Below, piece by piece: positions 1 to 9,303 of a stretch of 64,000 nt of DNA. Numbering within the stretch: position 1 is the first letter of the stretch; every line of letters starts with the position of its first letter. The translations under genes and the position numbers were made by a program. The notes under the pieces were generated by a model. The model was not told the origin of the DNA. It did not search any database and saw only the letters and a program-made list of their open reading frames with translations. This stretch comes from Homoserinimonas sedimenticola (GTDB lineage: Bacteria; Actinomycetota; Actinomycetes; Actinomycetales; Microbacteriaceae). The stretch is from assembly GCF_026094475.1 (NCBI RefSeq), contig NZ_JAPELL010000001.1, positions 581,165 through 645,164 on the forward strand, in the 5' to 3' direction.

Positions 1-1
1 C

Positions 2-2338
2 TTCTACCCCATGGGGTGGGACGACAACGGCCTGCCAACAGAGCGTCGCGTGCAGAACTACTACGGCGTGCGCTGCGACCCCACGCTCCCCTACGACCCC
101 GATTTCACGCCCCCCTTTGAAGGTGGCGACAACAAGAGCTCGAAGGCGGCCGACCAACTACCCATCAGCCGCCGCAACTTCGTCGAACTGTGTGAACGAC
201 TCACGGTCGAGGACGAGAAGCAGTTCGAGGATCTCTGGCGCAAGCTTGGGCTCAGCGTCGACTGGAGCCAGACCTACCGCACCATCTCGCCCGAGGCTCA
301 GGCGACCGCCCAGCGCGCGTTCCTGCGCAACCTGGAGCGCGGCGAGGCCTACCAGGCGGATGCCCCGACCCTCTGGGACGTGACCTTCCGCACGGCGGTG
401 GCCCAGGCGGAGCTCGAGGACAAGGAGCAGCCGGGCGCCTACCACCGCCTCGCCTTCCACGCTCCCGACGGCAGCGACATCCACATCGAGACGACCCGGC
501 CGGAACTGCTCCCGGCCTGCGTCGCGCTTGTCGCGCATCCGGATGACGAGCGCTACCAGGCGCTCTTTGGCACGACCGTGCGCACCCCGCTCTTCGACGT
601 CGAGGTCCCCGTCGTGGCCCACCACCTCGCCCAGAAGGACAAGGGATCGGGCATCGCCATGATCTGCACCTTCGGCGACCTCACCGACGTGATCTGGTGG
701 CGCGAGCTCAACCTGCCCAACCGCGCCATCATCGGCTTCGACGGCCGCGTCGTGAGCGAGGCTCCCGCCGCCATCACGAGTGAGAGCGGCCGAGCGGCCT
801 ACGCGGAACTTGCCGGCAAGACGGTCTTCAGCGCCAAAAAGGCGATCGTGGAGATGCTGCAGGGCACGGGCGAAATGATCGGCGACCCGAAGCCCATCAG
901 CCACCCCGTCAAGTTCTTCGAAAAGGGTGACAAGCCCCTCGAGATCGTCTCGACCCGGCAGTGGTACATCACGAACGGCGGGCGGGACGAAGCCCTGCGA
1001 CGCGACCTCGTCGCCCTCGGCGAGACGATCGACTGGCACCCCGACTTCATGCGCGTGCGCTACGAGAACTGGGTGGGCGGCCTCAATGGCGACTGGCTTA
1101 TCAGTCGGCAGCGCTTCTTCGGCGTTCCGATTCCCGTCTGGTACCCGCTCGACGGCGACGGCAACCCTGTCTTCGACTCCCCCATCGTCCCCGCGGAGGC
1201 ACAGCTGCCGGTCGACCCCTCCTCGGATGCCGCACCCGGCTACGAGGAGAGCCAGCGGGGCGTGCCCGGCGGCTTCATCGGTGAGATCGACGTCATGGAC
1301 ACCTGGGCGACCTCCTCGCTGACGCCGCAGCTCGCGGGCGGCTGGGAGACCGACCCTGAGCTCTTCGAGCTCGTGTTCCCCTACGACCTGCGACCTCAGG
1401 GCCAGGACATCATCCGCACCTGGCTCTTCTCGACCGCCCTGCGCGCCCACCTCGAGCACGGCGGGGTCGCTCCGTGGAAGAACGCCGCGATCTCCGGCTT
1501 CATCGTCGACCCCGACCGCAAGAAGATGTCGAAGTCGAAGGGCAACGTCGTCACGCCGGCGGGCATGCTCGACGAACACGGCTCCGACGCCGTCCGCTAC
1601 TGGGCGGCCTCTAGCCGGCTAGGAACGGATGCCGCGTTCGACCCGCAGAACCCCAAGCAGATCAAGATCGGCCGCAGGCTCGCGATCAAGGTGCTCAACG
1701 CATCCAAGTTCGCCTACTCCTACGAGCTCCCGTCGGGCGACTTCTCCATCACTGCCCCGCTCGACGTCGATGTGCTCGCCGAGCTCCACGCTGTCGTCGC
1801 AGCAGCGACGGCCGCGCTCGAGGACTACGACCACGCGCGCGCCCTCGAGACCACGGAGCAGTTCTTCTGGACCTTCTGCGACGACTATCTCGAGCTCGTC
1901 AAGGAGCGCGCCTACGGCGCCTCGACCCCGGAGGGCCAGGCAAGCGCCGTGCTCACGCTCCGCGCGGCGATCGACGCCATGCTCCGCCTGCTCGCGCCGT
2001 TCCTCCCCTTCGCCACCGAAGAGGTGTGGTCGTGGACGCACAAGGGCTCGATCCACGCCGCCGAGTGGCCCGTCGCCCCCGGTGACGACGCTCCCAGCGG
2101 GCTCCTGCCCGCCGTGAGTGCCGCCCTGATCGGGATTCGCCGAGCCAAGACGGATGCGAAAGCCTCCCAGAAGACGCCCGTCACCTCCGCTTCCATCGTC
2201 GCGCCCGCGGAACAGCTCGAACTGCTCCGGCTCGCGGAGGACGATTTGAAGGCCGTCGGACGCATTGGAGAGCTGTCGTTCGTCGAGGGCGAGGAACTCG
2301 CCGTCGTCGACATCGTCCTCGCCGAGCAGCCCGCCTGA
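2..2338 (+). CDS. valS: Valine--tRNA ligase, 5'-truncated by window edge
   Basis: Charges tRNA-Val with valine in the cytoplasm (class Ia synthetase). The reading frame is open from base 2, so the N-terminus, including the HIGH-type motif, lies before the window; I infer roughly 85-95 residues are missing. Visible are the PMGWDDNGLPTERRVQ block near the start, the editing domain, the WLISRQRFFG segment, the KMSKS motif in KKMSKSKGNVV near fragment residue 507, and a C-terminal anticodon-binding domain. The C-terminus lacks an obvious long coiled coil. The stop codon overlaps the next ATG by one base (TGATG), suggesting translational coupling with the following small ORF. Confidence 0.97.
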   Translation, partial: FYPMGWDDNGLPTERRVQNYYGVRCDPTLPYDPDFTPPFEGGDNKSSKAADQLPISRRNFVELCERLTVEDEKQFEDLWRKLGLSVDWSQTYRTISPEAQATAQRAFLRNLERGEAYQADAPTLWDVTFRTAVAQAELEDKEQPGAYHRLAFHAPDGSDIHIETTRPELLPACVALVAHPDDERYQALFGTTVRTPLFDVEVPVVAHHLAQKDKGSGIAMICTFGDLTDVIWWRELNLPNRAIIGFDGRVVSEAPAAITSESGRAAYAELAGKTVFSAKKAIVEMLQGTGEMIGDPKPISHPVKFFEKGDKPLEIVSTRQWYITNGGRDEALRRDLVALGETIDWHPDFMRVRYENWVGGLNGDWLISRQRFFGVPIPVWYPLDGDGNPVFDSPIVPAEAQLPVDPSSDAAPGYEESQRGVPGGFIGEIDVMDTWATSSLTPQLAGGWETDPELFELVFPYDLRPQGQDIIRTWLFSTALRAHLEHGGVAPWKNAAISGFIVDPDRKKMSKSKGNVVTPAGMLDEHGSDAVRYWAASSRLGTDAAFDPQNPKQIKIGRRLAIKVLNASKFAYSYELPSGDFSITAPLDVDVLAELHAVVAAATAALEDYDHARALETTEQFFWTFCDDYLELVKERAYGASTPEGQASAVLTLRAAIDAMLRLLAPFLPFATEEVWSWTHKGSIHAAEWPVAPGDDAPSGLLPAVSAALIGIRRAKTDAKASQKTPVTSASIVAPAEQLELLRLAEDDLKAVGRIGELSFVEGEELAVVDIVLAEQPA

Positions 2339-2580
2339 TGCAACTCGGCACGCGCTGGTCGGTCGGGGCTTCCAGCCCCGACCGTCTGCCGGAGCCCGTG
2401 CGGAACGCGGTGCGTGAGGTCGACGCGGAGCTGTTGGCGCTCGCATCCGCCGACTTCGACCCCACGACGTGGCGCTGGACGCTCACCTGGCTTGAAGGCC
2501 GGCCCGTCGTCGAACTCGATGACGGTACCGTCGTGACTGTGGATGCGGCGGGCGAGGTTCACGTCACCCCGCCGTCGTGA
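2338..2580 (+). CDS. Small hypothetical protein downstream of valS
   Basis: An 80-residue ORF of unknown function whose ATG overlaps the valS stop by one base. It contains no signal peptide or membrane segment. The C-terminal half reads like a small beta-rich fold (TWRWTLTWLEGRPVVELDDGTVV). Codon use matches its neighbours and the position suggests co-transcription with valS. I do not recognise the family. The ORF is real-looking because of the tight overlap and third-position GC, but function is unassigned. Confidence 0.6.
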   Translation: MQLGTRWSVGASSPDRLPEPVRNAVREVDAELLALASADFDPTTWRWTLTWLEGRPVVELDDGTVVTVDAAGEVHVTPPS

Positions 2581-2654
2581 TCGACGACACGACTGCCTCG
2601 CGGGCCGAAGCCCTCGCGGCGATGGCGGACGTGCTCTCGACACTCCTGGCCTGA
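2577..2654 (+). CDS. Possible 25-residue ORF coupled to the preceding gene
   Basis: A GTG at 2577 overlaps the preceding stop (GTGA) and opens a 25-codon frame ending at a TGA at 2652-2654. The peptide (VIDDTTASRAEALAAMADVL and five more residues) is alanine-rich and probably helical. Only the overlap geometry supports it; it may be a spurious frame. Confidence 0.25.
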   Translation: MIDDTTASRAEALAAMADVLSTLLA

Positions 2655-2693
2655 ACCTCGTAGCATCAGTAGCCCCGCGTCGAAGGGCACGAT

Positions 2694-3053
2694 ATGACTC
2701 TCGCAGAGCTTCTTGACCTCGAGCATCAGGGCTGGAAAGCCCTATGCGATGGCACCGCCGCCGAGTTCTATGGCCAGATCATGACCGACGATTCCGCCAT
2801 GGTGCTCGCGGGAGGGCTCTCCCTCGACCGCCAGGGCGTCATCGACTCCCTCGGTGCCTCCCAGCCCTGGCAACGCTATGACATCAGCGAGGAGCGCATC
2901 ATCCGTCTCGGTGAAGACGAGGCCATCCTGCTCTACACGGGGCGTGCCTCTCGCGACGACGGCGATGAGTTCGCGGCACGCATGGCGAGCGTGTACACGC
3001 GTCGGGTGGGCACCTGGAGACTCGTGCACTACCAGCAGACGCCGATCGACTGA
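2694..3053 (+). CDS. NTF2-like / DUF4440 family protein
   Basis: A 119-residue protein with the layout of the SnoaL/DUF4440 NTF2-like fold: an N-terminal helix (LAELLDLEHQGWKALCDG), a middle section on substrate-pocket strands and a C-terminal pair of strands (YTRRVGTWRLVHYQQTP) typical of this family. Members are small cytoplasmic proteins of varied or unknown activity, so no reaction is assigned. The ATG follows a GAAGGG ribosome binding site. The gene converges on the methyltransferase gene with only four bases between stops. Confidence 0.75.
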   Translation: MTLAELLDLEHQGWKALCDGTAAEFYGQIMTDDSAMVLAGGLSLDRQGVIDSLGASQPWQRYDISEERIIRLGEDEAILLYTGRASRDDGDEFAARMASVYTRRVGTWRLVHYQQTPID

Positions 3054-3057
3054 GCGG

Positions 3058-3858
3058 TCAGCGGCGGCAGAGGAGCTCGCCGTGTGGCATGCCCATCCAG
3101 CCGTCGGATGCAGCCGCCCAGTCGCTCCAGGCATCCGCGATCCGCTGCAGCTCTTCCTCGGTTGCGAGTCCGCGCTCGACGGCGTGCTTCGCGAACTCGG
3201 ACTTGAGCGCACGGTCGTGCCACGACGAGCCCCACCACGCTCGCTCCTCGTCTGAGGCGAAGCACCAGATCGATGCGGAACTCTCGAGCCGGGTGAAGCC
3301 CGCTTCGCGCGCCCACTGCTTGAGCCGACGACCCGCATTCGGCTCTCCGCCGTTGCTGCGGTGCACGCGCTGGTACAGGTCCGCCCAGCTCTGCAGGCCG
3401 GGGGTCTCTGGGTAAACCATGGTTCCCGCGTAGTCCACGTCCCGCACCGCGACAACGCCGTCCTCCCTCACCACGCGGCGCATCTCGCGCAGGGCGGCAA
3501 CGGGGTCGCCCAGATGCTGGAGCGTCTGGTGGGCGTGAACGATGTCGAAGCTGGCATCCGCGAAGTCCAGCGCGTAGGCGTCACCCTCGACAAACTCGGC
3601 GTTCGTGACGTTCCGCTCGGCAGCGAGGTTCCGCGCACCGTCAAGCACCCCTGCGGCAGCATCAAGTCCGATGACGCGCCCCGGAGTCACCCGCTCAGCC
3701 AAGTCGACCGTGATCGTGCCAGGCCCGCATCCGATGTCGAGCACCTCGAGGCCCGCACGGATGCTCGGAATCAGGTATGCCGCAGAGTTCTCGACCGTGC
3801 GCCACGAGTGGGACCGCAGCACGCTCTCGTGATGACCGTGGGTGTAGCGCTCAACCAT
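3058..3858 (-). CDS. Class I SAM-dependent methyltransferase
   Basis: A 266-residue methyltransferase of the UbiE/MenG-like type. The SAM-binding motif I is VLDIGCGPGTITVDLA, followed by a motif around GLDAA and the motif-post I acidic residue, then DIVHAHQTLQHLGDP, characteristic of class I enzymes acting on small molecules. The substrate cannot be told from sequence. A longer frame runs further upstream, but the residues before MVERYTHGHHESVLRSH are low-complexity and overlap the neighbouring gene, so I chose the ATG at 3858. It lies just downstream of the BenE-like gene on the same strand, about 10 bp away, so the two are probably co-transcribed. Confidence 0.85.
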   Translation of the reverse strand: MVERYTHGHHESVLRSHSWRTVENSAAYLIPSIRAGLEVLDIGCGPGTITVDLAERVTPGRVIGLDAAAGVLDGARNLAAERNVTNAEFVEGDAYALDFADASFDIVHAHQTLQHLGDPVAALREMRRVVREDGVVAVRDVDYAGTMVYPETPGLQSWADLYQRVHRSNGGEPNAGRRLKQWAREAGFTRLESSASIWCFASDEERAWWGSSWHDRALKSEFAKHAVERGLATEEELQRIADAWSDWAAASDGWMGMPHGELLCRR

Positions 3859-3868
3859 GTGGGCAACA

Positions 3869-5110
3869 CTAGCGCCCGCTCGGCTCCCGCCGCCGCCAGG
3901 CAAGCCACCCCATGATGATCGCACCGACCAGGAGGCCCCAGAATGCGGAGCCGATGCCGAGCACCGTCACCCCCGACGCGGTCACGAGGAAGGTCGCGAT
4001 GGCTGACACCCGATGTGGTTCCTGCGCGAGGGCCGACGTGATCGAGCTGATGAGCGCGCCGAGCACGGCGAGCCCCGCGACCGCGATGATGAGGATGGGC
4101 GGGGCCGCGCTCACAATGGCGGTCGCGACGCCCGCGCCGAGGCCGAGGAGGAGGAAGGTCGATCCACTGCTCACGGCCGCGATCCAGCGGCGCGACGCAT
4201 CCGGATGGGCTTCGGGGCTCGCCGCGATCGCGGCAGTGATCGCCGCGAGATTGACCAGTTGCCCGCCGAAGACGGCACCAGCGGCCGAAGCGATTCCCGT
4301 GCCAAGGAAGACGGGGCGCGCCGGCACCTCGTAGCCGAAACTGCGCATGACGACGAAGCCCGGCACATTCTGGCCCGCCATCGTCACGATGAAAAGCGGC
4401 AACCCGATGCTCACGATCACGAGCGGGTCGAAGACGGGGGCGACGAGAGTGATGCTGGGTGCGAGACCCCCATCCGCCATCCAGTCCGGCCCCGCCGCGA
4501 CGAGGATGGCGATGACCGCGACGACCATGGCGGAGGGAACCGCCCAGCGCGGGGCGAGCCGGAACAGCACGAGCCACACGAGCACGATGGGCAGCGCAAG
4601 AAACGGATGCTCGATGACCGCCGTGACGGGCGCGAGACAGATGGGAAAGAGAATGCCCGCGAGCATCGCGCTCGCGAGGGGCGTCGGGATGCGCGTCATG
4701 GCTCTGCCGAGCGCGGGCCAGAGTCCGCACAGGGCGACGAGGGCGCCCGCGACCATGAAGGCGCCGACGGCCGATGCGAAATCGACGGCGCCCGTCGAGA
4801 CGGCGACGAGCACGGCGGCACCGGGTGTCGACCAGACGACCGAGATGGGCTGCCGATAGCGCAGCGAGAGCAGGATCGTGACGATGGCGGATGCAACACA
4901 CAGCGCCAGCAAGCCGGAGGAGGCTTCGGCTTCCGTCGCCCCCACCGCCGCGAGTCCCGCCACGACAAGGGCGAAGGATGACGCGAAACCGCTGATCGCG
5001 GCGACAATGCCCGATGAGACGGGCTGGGCGATTCCTGCCCGTCGCCCGCGGCGACTAGGCAGATTTCTCCTGACGCGAGGCCTTGCGCGGCACGATCGTG
5101 GGCGCGGCAC
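3869..5110 (-). CDS. BenE-family benzoate/H+ symporter-like transporter
   Basis: A polytopic inner-membrane transporter of about 400 residues with roughly 11-12 hydrophobic segments. The conserved stretches [30 protein letters not shown] and GYEVPARP match the BenE (benzoate:H+ symporter) family, whose members import aromatic acids; the true substrate here is unknown because no aromatic degradation genes lie nearby. The start is uncertain: the only ordinary start codon in frame before the first helix is a GTG at 5110, which overlaps the 3' end of clpX by 56 bases; the intervening arginine-rich residues could instead mean a non-standard start near 5060. Confidence 0.85.
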   Translation of the reverse strand: MPRPRSCRARPRVRRNLPSRRGRRAGIAQPVSSGIVAAISGFASSFALVVAGLAAVGATEAEASSGLLALCVASAIVTILLSLRYRQPISVVWSTPGAAVLVAVSTGAVDFASAVGAFMVAGALVALCGLWPALGRAMTRIPTPLASAMLAGILFPICLAPVTAVIEHPFLALPIVLVWLVLFRLAPRWAVPSAMVVAVIAILVAAGPDWMADGGLAPSITLVAPVFDPLVIVSIGLPLFIVTMAGQNVPGFVVMRSFGYEVPARPVFLGTGIASAAGAVFGGQLVNLAAITAAIAASPEAHPDASRRWIAAVSSGSTFLLLGLGAGVATAIVSAAPPILIIAVAGLAVLGALISSITSALAQEPHRVSAIATFLVTASGVTVLGIGSAFWGLLVGAIIMGWLAWRRREPSGR

Positions 5111-6332
5111 CGTTGATCACGGCCTCGCGTGTCACGACGACGCGGGCGATCTGGTCATCGGAGGGCACGTCGAACATGATCGAGCCGAGCACCTCCTCCA
5201 TGATCGAGCGAAGGCCGCGAGCACCGGTCTGACGCAGGACGGCGAGATCTGCGATGGCCTCGAGGGCATCCTGCTCGAACTCGAGCTCCACGCCGTCGAG
5301 TTCGAACATCCGCCGATACTGCTTGACGAGGGCGTTGCGCGGCTGGGTCAGGATGTCCATGAGCGCGATCTGATCGAGCGGCGTTACCGTCGTCACGACC
5401 GGGAGTCGCCCAATGAACTCGGGGATGAGCCCGAACTTGTGCAGGTCTTCCGGCAGCACCTCGCTGAAGAGGTTCACGTCGTCGCCCTTGCTGTGCAGGG
5501 GGGCTCCGAAGCCGATGCCCTTCTTGCCGGCGCGCTGGGAGATGATCTCCTCCAGGCCCGCAAAGGCGCCAGCCACGATGAAGAGCACATTCGTCGTGTC
5601 GACCTGAATGAATTCCTGGTGCGGATGCTTGCGCCCGCCCTGCGGGGGAACGGAGGCGACAGTGCCCTCGATGATCTTCAGGAGCGCCTGCTGCACGCCC
5701 TCGCCTGACACGTCGCGCGTGATCGACGGGTTCTCCGCCTTGCGGGCGATCTTGTCGATCTCGTCGATGTAGATGATGCCCGTTTCGGCGCGCTTCACGT
5801 CGTAGTCCGCCGCCTGGATGAGCTTGAGGAGGATGTTCTCGACATCCTCGCCCACGTAACCGGCCTCCGTGAGGGCGGTTGCATCGGCCACCGCGAACGG
5901 CACGTTGAGGCGCTTGGCAAGAGTCTGGGCCAGGTAGGTCTTGCCGCAACCCGTCGGGCCGATCAGGAGGATGTTGGACTTTGCGATCTCGACATCGTCG
6001 GCCGCAGCATCCGCGGGAGCGATCGTATTGCGTGCCCGGATGCGCTTGTAGTGGTTGTAGACGGCCACCGAGAGGGCCTTCTTGGCCTTCTCCTGCCCGA
6101 TGACGTACTCCTCGAGGAAGTCATAGATCTCGCGCGGCTTCGGCAGATCAAACTCGCTCGTGGCGGTCTCGCCTGCCTCGGCGAGGCGCTCCTCGATGAT
6201 CTCGTTGCACAGCTCGACGCATTCGTCGCAGATGTACACGCCGGGGCCCGCAATGAGCTGCTGCACCTGCTTCTGGCTCTTGCCACAGAAAGAACACTTG
6301 AGCAGATCGGCGCTCTCGCCAATTCGAGCCAT
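5055..6332 (-). CDS. clpX: ATP-dependent Clp protease ATP-binding subunit ClpX
   Basis: AAA+ unfoldase that recognises tagged substrates and feeds them into the ClpP chamber. The 425-residue protein has the expected N-terminal zinc-binding domain with cysteines 13, 16, 35 and 38, Walker A GPTGCGKT at 125-132, Walker B with [10 protein letters not shown], the arginine finger region and an IGF loop (KKGIGFG) that docks on ClpP. Length is standard. A strong ribosome binding site (GGAGGAGGGGG) precedes the ATG. In most actinobacteria clpX directly follows clpP1P2; here a copper locus separates them. Confidence 0.98.
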   Translation of the reverse strand: MARIGESADLLKCSFCGKSQKQVQQLIAGPGVYICDECVELCNEIIEERLAEAGETATSEFDLPKPREIYDFLEEYVIGQEKAKKALSVAVYNHYKRIRARNTIAPADAAADDVEIAKSNILLIGPTGCGKTYLAQTLAKRLNVPFAVADATALTEAGYVGEDVENILLKLIQAADYDVKRAETGIIYIDEIDKIARKAENPSITRDVSGEGVQQALLKIIEGTVASVPPQGGRKHPHQEFIQVDTTNVLFIVAGAFAGLEEIISQRAGKKGIGFGAPLHSKGDDVNLFSEVLPEDLHKFGLIPEFIGRLPVVTTVTPLDQIALMDILTQPRNALVKQYRRMFELDGVELEFEQDALEAIADLAVLRQTGARGLRSIMEEVLGSIMFDVPSDDQIARVVVTREAVINGAAPTIVPRKASRQEKSA

Positions 6333-6465
6333 GCGCCCCCTCCTCCATCGATTGGAATAGTGGCTACGAGCCTAACCCGTTCCAGTGACACTGTGCTGCA
6401 ATACGGCTCTTCCGCGCGCCTAGAATGGCCGTGCACGCTCGAAACGGAAAGCACGGGGTGAGGTC

Positions 6466-7146
6466 ATGAGCAGGCAGAAGGCATTCGTGGGGCGACCGTC
6501 CGCCGCCGTCGCGCTCGCCCTCACGGCCGCCGTCCTCACTGCCGTGGGCTTCGCCGCGCTGCCCCTCACCGCACTGCCCGCCACCGCGCACAACAGTGTC
6601 GTCGACACAGTGCCCGCCGAGGGTGAAGTGCTCTCGGAGCTCCCCGAAGCCTTCCTCGTCACCACCAGTGACACGCTTCTCGATGCAAGCGCCGCGATGC
6701 AGGTGACGGATGCCGCGGGTCTCTACTACGGGGACGGCTGCGTCACGATCGACGGCCCCAGCATCAGCACGCCGGCCCTTCTGGGTGAGGCCGGCGAATA
6801 CACGCTCGCCTGGCAGGCAGTTTCGGCCGACGGCCACACGATCTCGGGCACGATTCCGTTCCGTTGGGAGCCTACGGGCGATGCCCCCCTCTCCCCCGGA
6901 TCGAGCGAGCCGCCCGTCTGCGGTGAGACCGTAGCGAGTCCGAGCCCCGAGCCCGAGGAGGCTGCCGAGGACGGATCCGAGGTCGGAGACGATGGGGACG
7001 AGGCATCCGCCAACCCCAGCCCCACCGAGGAGAGCGAGGCGGAGTCGAACGACGACCTCGTGTTTCCGTGGATCGTCGGTGGCACGATCGTCGTCATCAT
7101 CGCCGTCGGCGTCGTTCTGTTGCTGACCCGTCGCAGGGATTCATGA
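6466..7146 (+). CDS. CopC-domain copper resistance protein, paralogue 1
   Basis: A 226-residue exported protein with a long signal peptide whose cleavage after ATA would expose an N-terminal histidine (AHNSVV). The CopC fold carries the conserved DGH motif in SADGHTISGTIPF around residue 122; in characterised CopC proteins the N-terminal His plus the Asp and His of DGH coordinate Cu(II). An acidic, proline-rich linker is followed by a C-terminal membrane helix (IVGGTIVVIIAVGVVLLLT) and an RRR anchor, so the domain is tethered on the outer face of the membrane. The TGA overlaps the next ATG (ATGA). Inferred role: copper binding or delivery together with the YcnI protein downstream. Confidence 0.88.
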   Translation: MSRQKAFVGRPSAAVALALTAAVLTAVGFAALPLTALPATAHNSVVDTVPAEGEVLSELPEAFLVTTSDTLLDASAAMQVTDAAGLYYGDGCVTIDGPSISTPALLGEAGEYTLAWQAVSADGHTISGTIPFRWEPTGDAPLSPGSSEPPVCGETVASPSPEPEEAAEDGSEVGDDGDEASANPSPTEESEAESNDDLVFPWIVGGTIVVIIAVGVVLLLTRRRDS

Positions 7147-7805
7147 CCCAGCGGCAGTCTGCTGCGCTCCGCGGCTGCCTGGTCGCGCTCTTCGCCACCC
7201 ACGTGGCGGCCTTCTCGCACGTGACCGGTGGTGGCGGTGAGCCGCAGAGCGTCGCGCTCATCCTGGCCCTCGCCTTCTCGGTTCCTCTCTGCATCGGCCT
7301 CTTCCGGGCTCGCGTCTCGCGTCTCACCCTGGCCGTTTCGATCGCCGCGACACAGGCGGTGTACCACACGCTCTTCGCCGTCTTCGGAACGGCGGATGCA
7401 ACGGCCACAGTGTCCTTCGTGCCCGCGGCCGGTCATCACCACCATGCCGCCGTGCCCGTGCCGACGGGCGCGGGCTCCGGTCCCGAGCTTTCGATCGCGC
7501 CGACTCCCGAGATGGTCGTAGCACACGTTGTCGCCGCCATCTTGACGTTCGGTTTCGTGCTCGTGCTGCGCGACGCCCTCGCGCGGAGCCTGTCGCGAAC
7601 AGTCGTGTCTTCCGTCATGAGCGCGCTGGCGCGGCTGCGCTATGCGGTCGGCGTCGCGATGCGCCTCCTCGCGGATCCGCCCGCCGCCTTTGCACGGCTC
7701 CGGCTCGCGCTCTCCCCCGTGGATCCTCCGGTCAGACCGGGGGCGCGACCCGTGCTGTCGGGCTTCCTTCAACACTGCGGTCCTCCAGCAGCGTCCTACG
7801 TCTGA
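7143..7805 (+). CDS. His-rich integral membrane protein in copper locus
   Basis: A 220-residue membrane protein with about four hydrophobic segments and a histidine run (AAGHHHHAAVPVP) in the loop before the last pair of helices. The start at 7143 is chosen because it overlaps the preceding stop (ATGA). I do not recognise a named family; the position between CopC and YcnI genes and the histidine cluster suggest a metal-related role, for example the membrane partner of CopC, analogous to the CopD or YcnJ membrane part but not clearly homologous. A 14-bp-arm inverted repeat begins at its stop codon. Confidence 0.7.
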   Translation: MTQRQSAALRGCLVALFATHVAAFSHVTGGGGEPQSVALILALAFSVPLCIGLFRARVSRLTLAVSIAATQAVYHTLFAVFGTADATATVSFVPAAGHHHHAAVPVPTGAGSGPELSIAPTPEMVVAHVVAAILTFGFVLVLRDALARSLSRTVVSSVMSALARLRYAVGVAMRLLADPPAAFARLRLALSPVDPPVRPGARPVLSGFLQHCGPPAASYV

Positions 7806-7835
7806 TCGAGCGGACATCGGCGTCCGCTCGATCAG
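7802..7835 (+). terminator. Perfect 14-bp inverted repeat after the His-rich membrane protein gene
   Basis: CTGATCGAGCGGAC, a 6-base loop ATCGGC, and GTCCGCTCGATCAG form a perfect stem that includes the stop codon. There is no T-run afterwards, so it may attenuate or stabilise the message between the two halves of the copper locus rather than end it. Confidence 0.55.
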
Positions 7836-7902
7836 GTGTACCCGCGACCCGCAATCAGCGACGGGCGTCGTTCGCGCGCCCGCACATACGAAGGACCCAC
7901 TC

Positions 7903-8568
7903 ATGAAGAACACGACCATCGCCGCGAGCACACTCGGCGCGGCAGCCCTCCTCGCACTCCTCGCACCGGGTGCGGCATTCGCCCACGTCACGGTCTCCCC
8001 CGGCGAGGCAGCGGCGGGCTCCTATGCGGCCCTCGAGTTCGCCGTCGGCCACGGCTGCGAGGGCTCTCCCACGACGGCTCTCACCTTTACGCTCCCTGAG
8101 GGTGTCGAGTCGGTGACCCCGACCATCAATCCCGGCTGGACCATCACCGAGGGCGAAGGCACGGTCACCTACACGGCAATCACCCCCCTGCCGGACGATC
8201 GCCGCGACACCTTCTCCCTCTCGGTGCTCCTCCCCGAGGGCGAGGCGGGCGAGACCCTCGCCTTCCCCGTCCTGCAGGAGTGCGAGACGGGCCAGACCGA
8301 CTGGTCCGAGGTTGCGGAGGGCGACGCGGAGCCTGAGCACCCCGCTCCTGTGCTCACGCTCCTCGAGTCGACGGGAGACACCCACGAGCACGGCGGTGCG
8401 GGCTCCACCGAGCACGGGGATGCCGCAACCGACGAGCAGACGGATGCCGCGGCATCCGACTCCACGGACGGCGACGACGTGCTCGCCCGCGCGCTCGGCC
8501 TTGGCGGACTCGTACTCGGCGCGATCGGCATCGTGCTGGGTCTTCGTCGCGGAACCGCGACGCGGTGA
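7903..8568 (+). CDS. YcnI-family copper-binding protein (DUF1775)
   Basis: A 221-residue exported protein of the YcnI/DUF1775 family. The signal peptide should be cut after residue 27, exposing His28 in AHVTVSPGEA; Bacillus subtilis YcnI binds Cu(II) through its N-terminal histidine with a Glu and a Trp, and here a Trp is present in TDWSEV. The C-terminus has a His/Asp-rich linker (HEHGGAGSTEHGD) and a final membrane helix with an arginine anchor. The TGA overlaps the GTG of the next CopC gene (GTGA), so the two are translationally coupled. Inferred role: extracytoplasmic copper handling with the flanking CopC proteins. Confidence 0.9.
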   Translation: MKNTTIAASTLGAAALLALLAPGAAFAHVTVSPGEAAAGSYAALEFAVGHGCEGSPTTALTFTLPEGVESVTPTINPGWTITEGEGTVTYTAITPLPDDRRDTFSLSVLLPEGEAGETLAFPVLQECETGQTDWSEVAEGDAEPEHPAPVLTLLESTGDTHEHGGAGSTEHGDAATDEQTDAAASDSTDGDDVLARALGLGGLVLGAIGIVLGLRRGTATR

Positions 8569-9236
8569 GCATGCGGGCCCGTTCGAGGATCGCGATCGCG
8601 CTCTCCGCGGTCCTGGGGCTCGCAGGGGTGGGTGCGCTCGGCGCTCCCACCCCGGCCCTCGCTCACAACTACGTCGTCTCCACGACGCCGGGAGAAGGGG
8701 AGAGCCTGACGGAGCTACCGGAGCGGTTCGTCATCACGACCAACGACGTGCTCCTCGACCTCGCGGGAGACGGCAACGGCTTCGCGATGCAGGTGGTCGA
8801 CGACCAGGGTCTCTTCTACGGCGACGGCTGCATCACGGTCGAGGGACCGAGCATGTCGACCGCCGCTGCCCTCGGGACCGCAGGCGACTACACGCTCGTG
8901 TGGCAAGCGGTTTCGGCCGACGGCCACACCATCTCCGGCGAGATCCCGTTCACCTGGTCCCCCCGAGACTCAGCCGGAACGAGTGAGGGAGTGCAGGCGC
9001 CACCCACATGCGGCAGCACGGTCGCCGAGCAGAGTGAGGAGCGACCCGGCGAGACTACCGCTGAGGAGGTTGCCTCCCCCGACGAGACATCCGCGGGGCT
9101 CCCCTCGGATGTTCTCTGGGTCGCGGGCGCGGCGGCGTTGCTGGTGCTCGCCGTCGCCACGACCCTCGCACTGACGCGCCGACGCTTTAGAGACGAGTCG
9201 GCTGTGCTGAGCGAGGAGCCGGAACGCGAGTCCTGA
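8565..9236 (+). CDS. CopC-domain copper resistance protein, paralogue 2
   Basis: A 223-residue CopC protein, clearly paralogous to the one at 6466: signal peptide ending in ALA followed by HNYVVS, a conserved block GLFYGDGCITVEGPSMSTAA, the copper-ligand motif SADGHTISGEIPF, an acidic linker and a C-terminal helix ahead of RRR. The GTG start overlaps the ycnI stop by GTGA; a second in-frame ATG two codons later is an alternative. It is the last gene of the copper cluster and is followed by a hairpin shared with clpP2. Confidence 0.88.
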   Translation: MSMRARSRIAIALSAVLGLAGVGALGAPTPALAHNYVVSTTPGEGESLTELPERFVITTNDVLLDLAGDGNGFAMQVVDDQGLFYGDGCITVEGPSMSTAAALGTAGDYTLVWQAVSADGHTISGEIPFTWSPRDSAGTSEGVQAPPTCGSTVAEQSEERPGETTAEEVASPDETSAGLPSDVLWVAGAAALLVLAVATTLALTRRRFRDESAVLSEEPERES

Positions 9237-9246
9237 CCTCATGCGA

Positions 9247-9280
9247 GAAGGCCCCGCCACCCGAGGGTGACGGGGCCTTC
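9247..9280. terminator. Bidirectional terminator between copper locus and clpP2
   Basis: GAAGGCCCCG and CGGGGCCTTC form a GC-rich stem with a short second stem (CACCC/GGGTG) inside. It lies between two convergent genes and has T-rich flanks on the plus side (TTCTTC), so it probably ends transcription from both directions. Confidence 0.8.
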
Positions 9281-9303
9281 TTCCGCGGTTTTCGCGAAGG
9301 TCG

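Noticed and set aside
158-1579. 473-codon minus-strand frame opposite valS
   Set aside because: It mirrors conserved valS codons; long antisense frames are expected in GC-rich genes and the translation has no recognisable domain.
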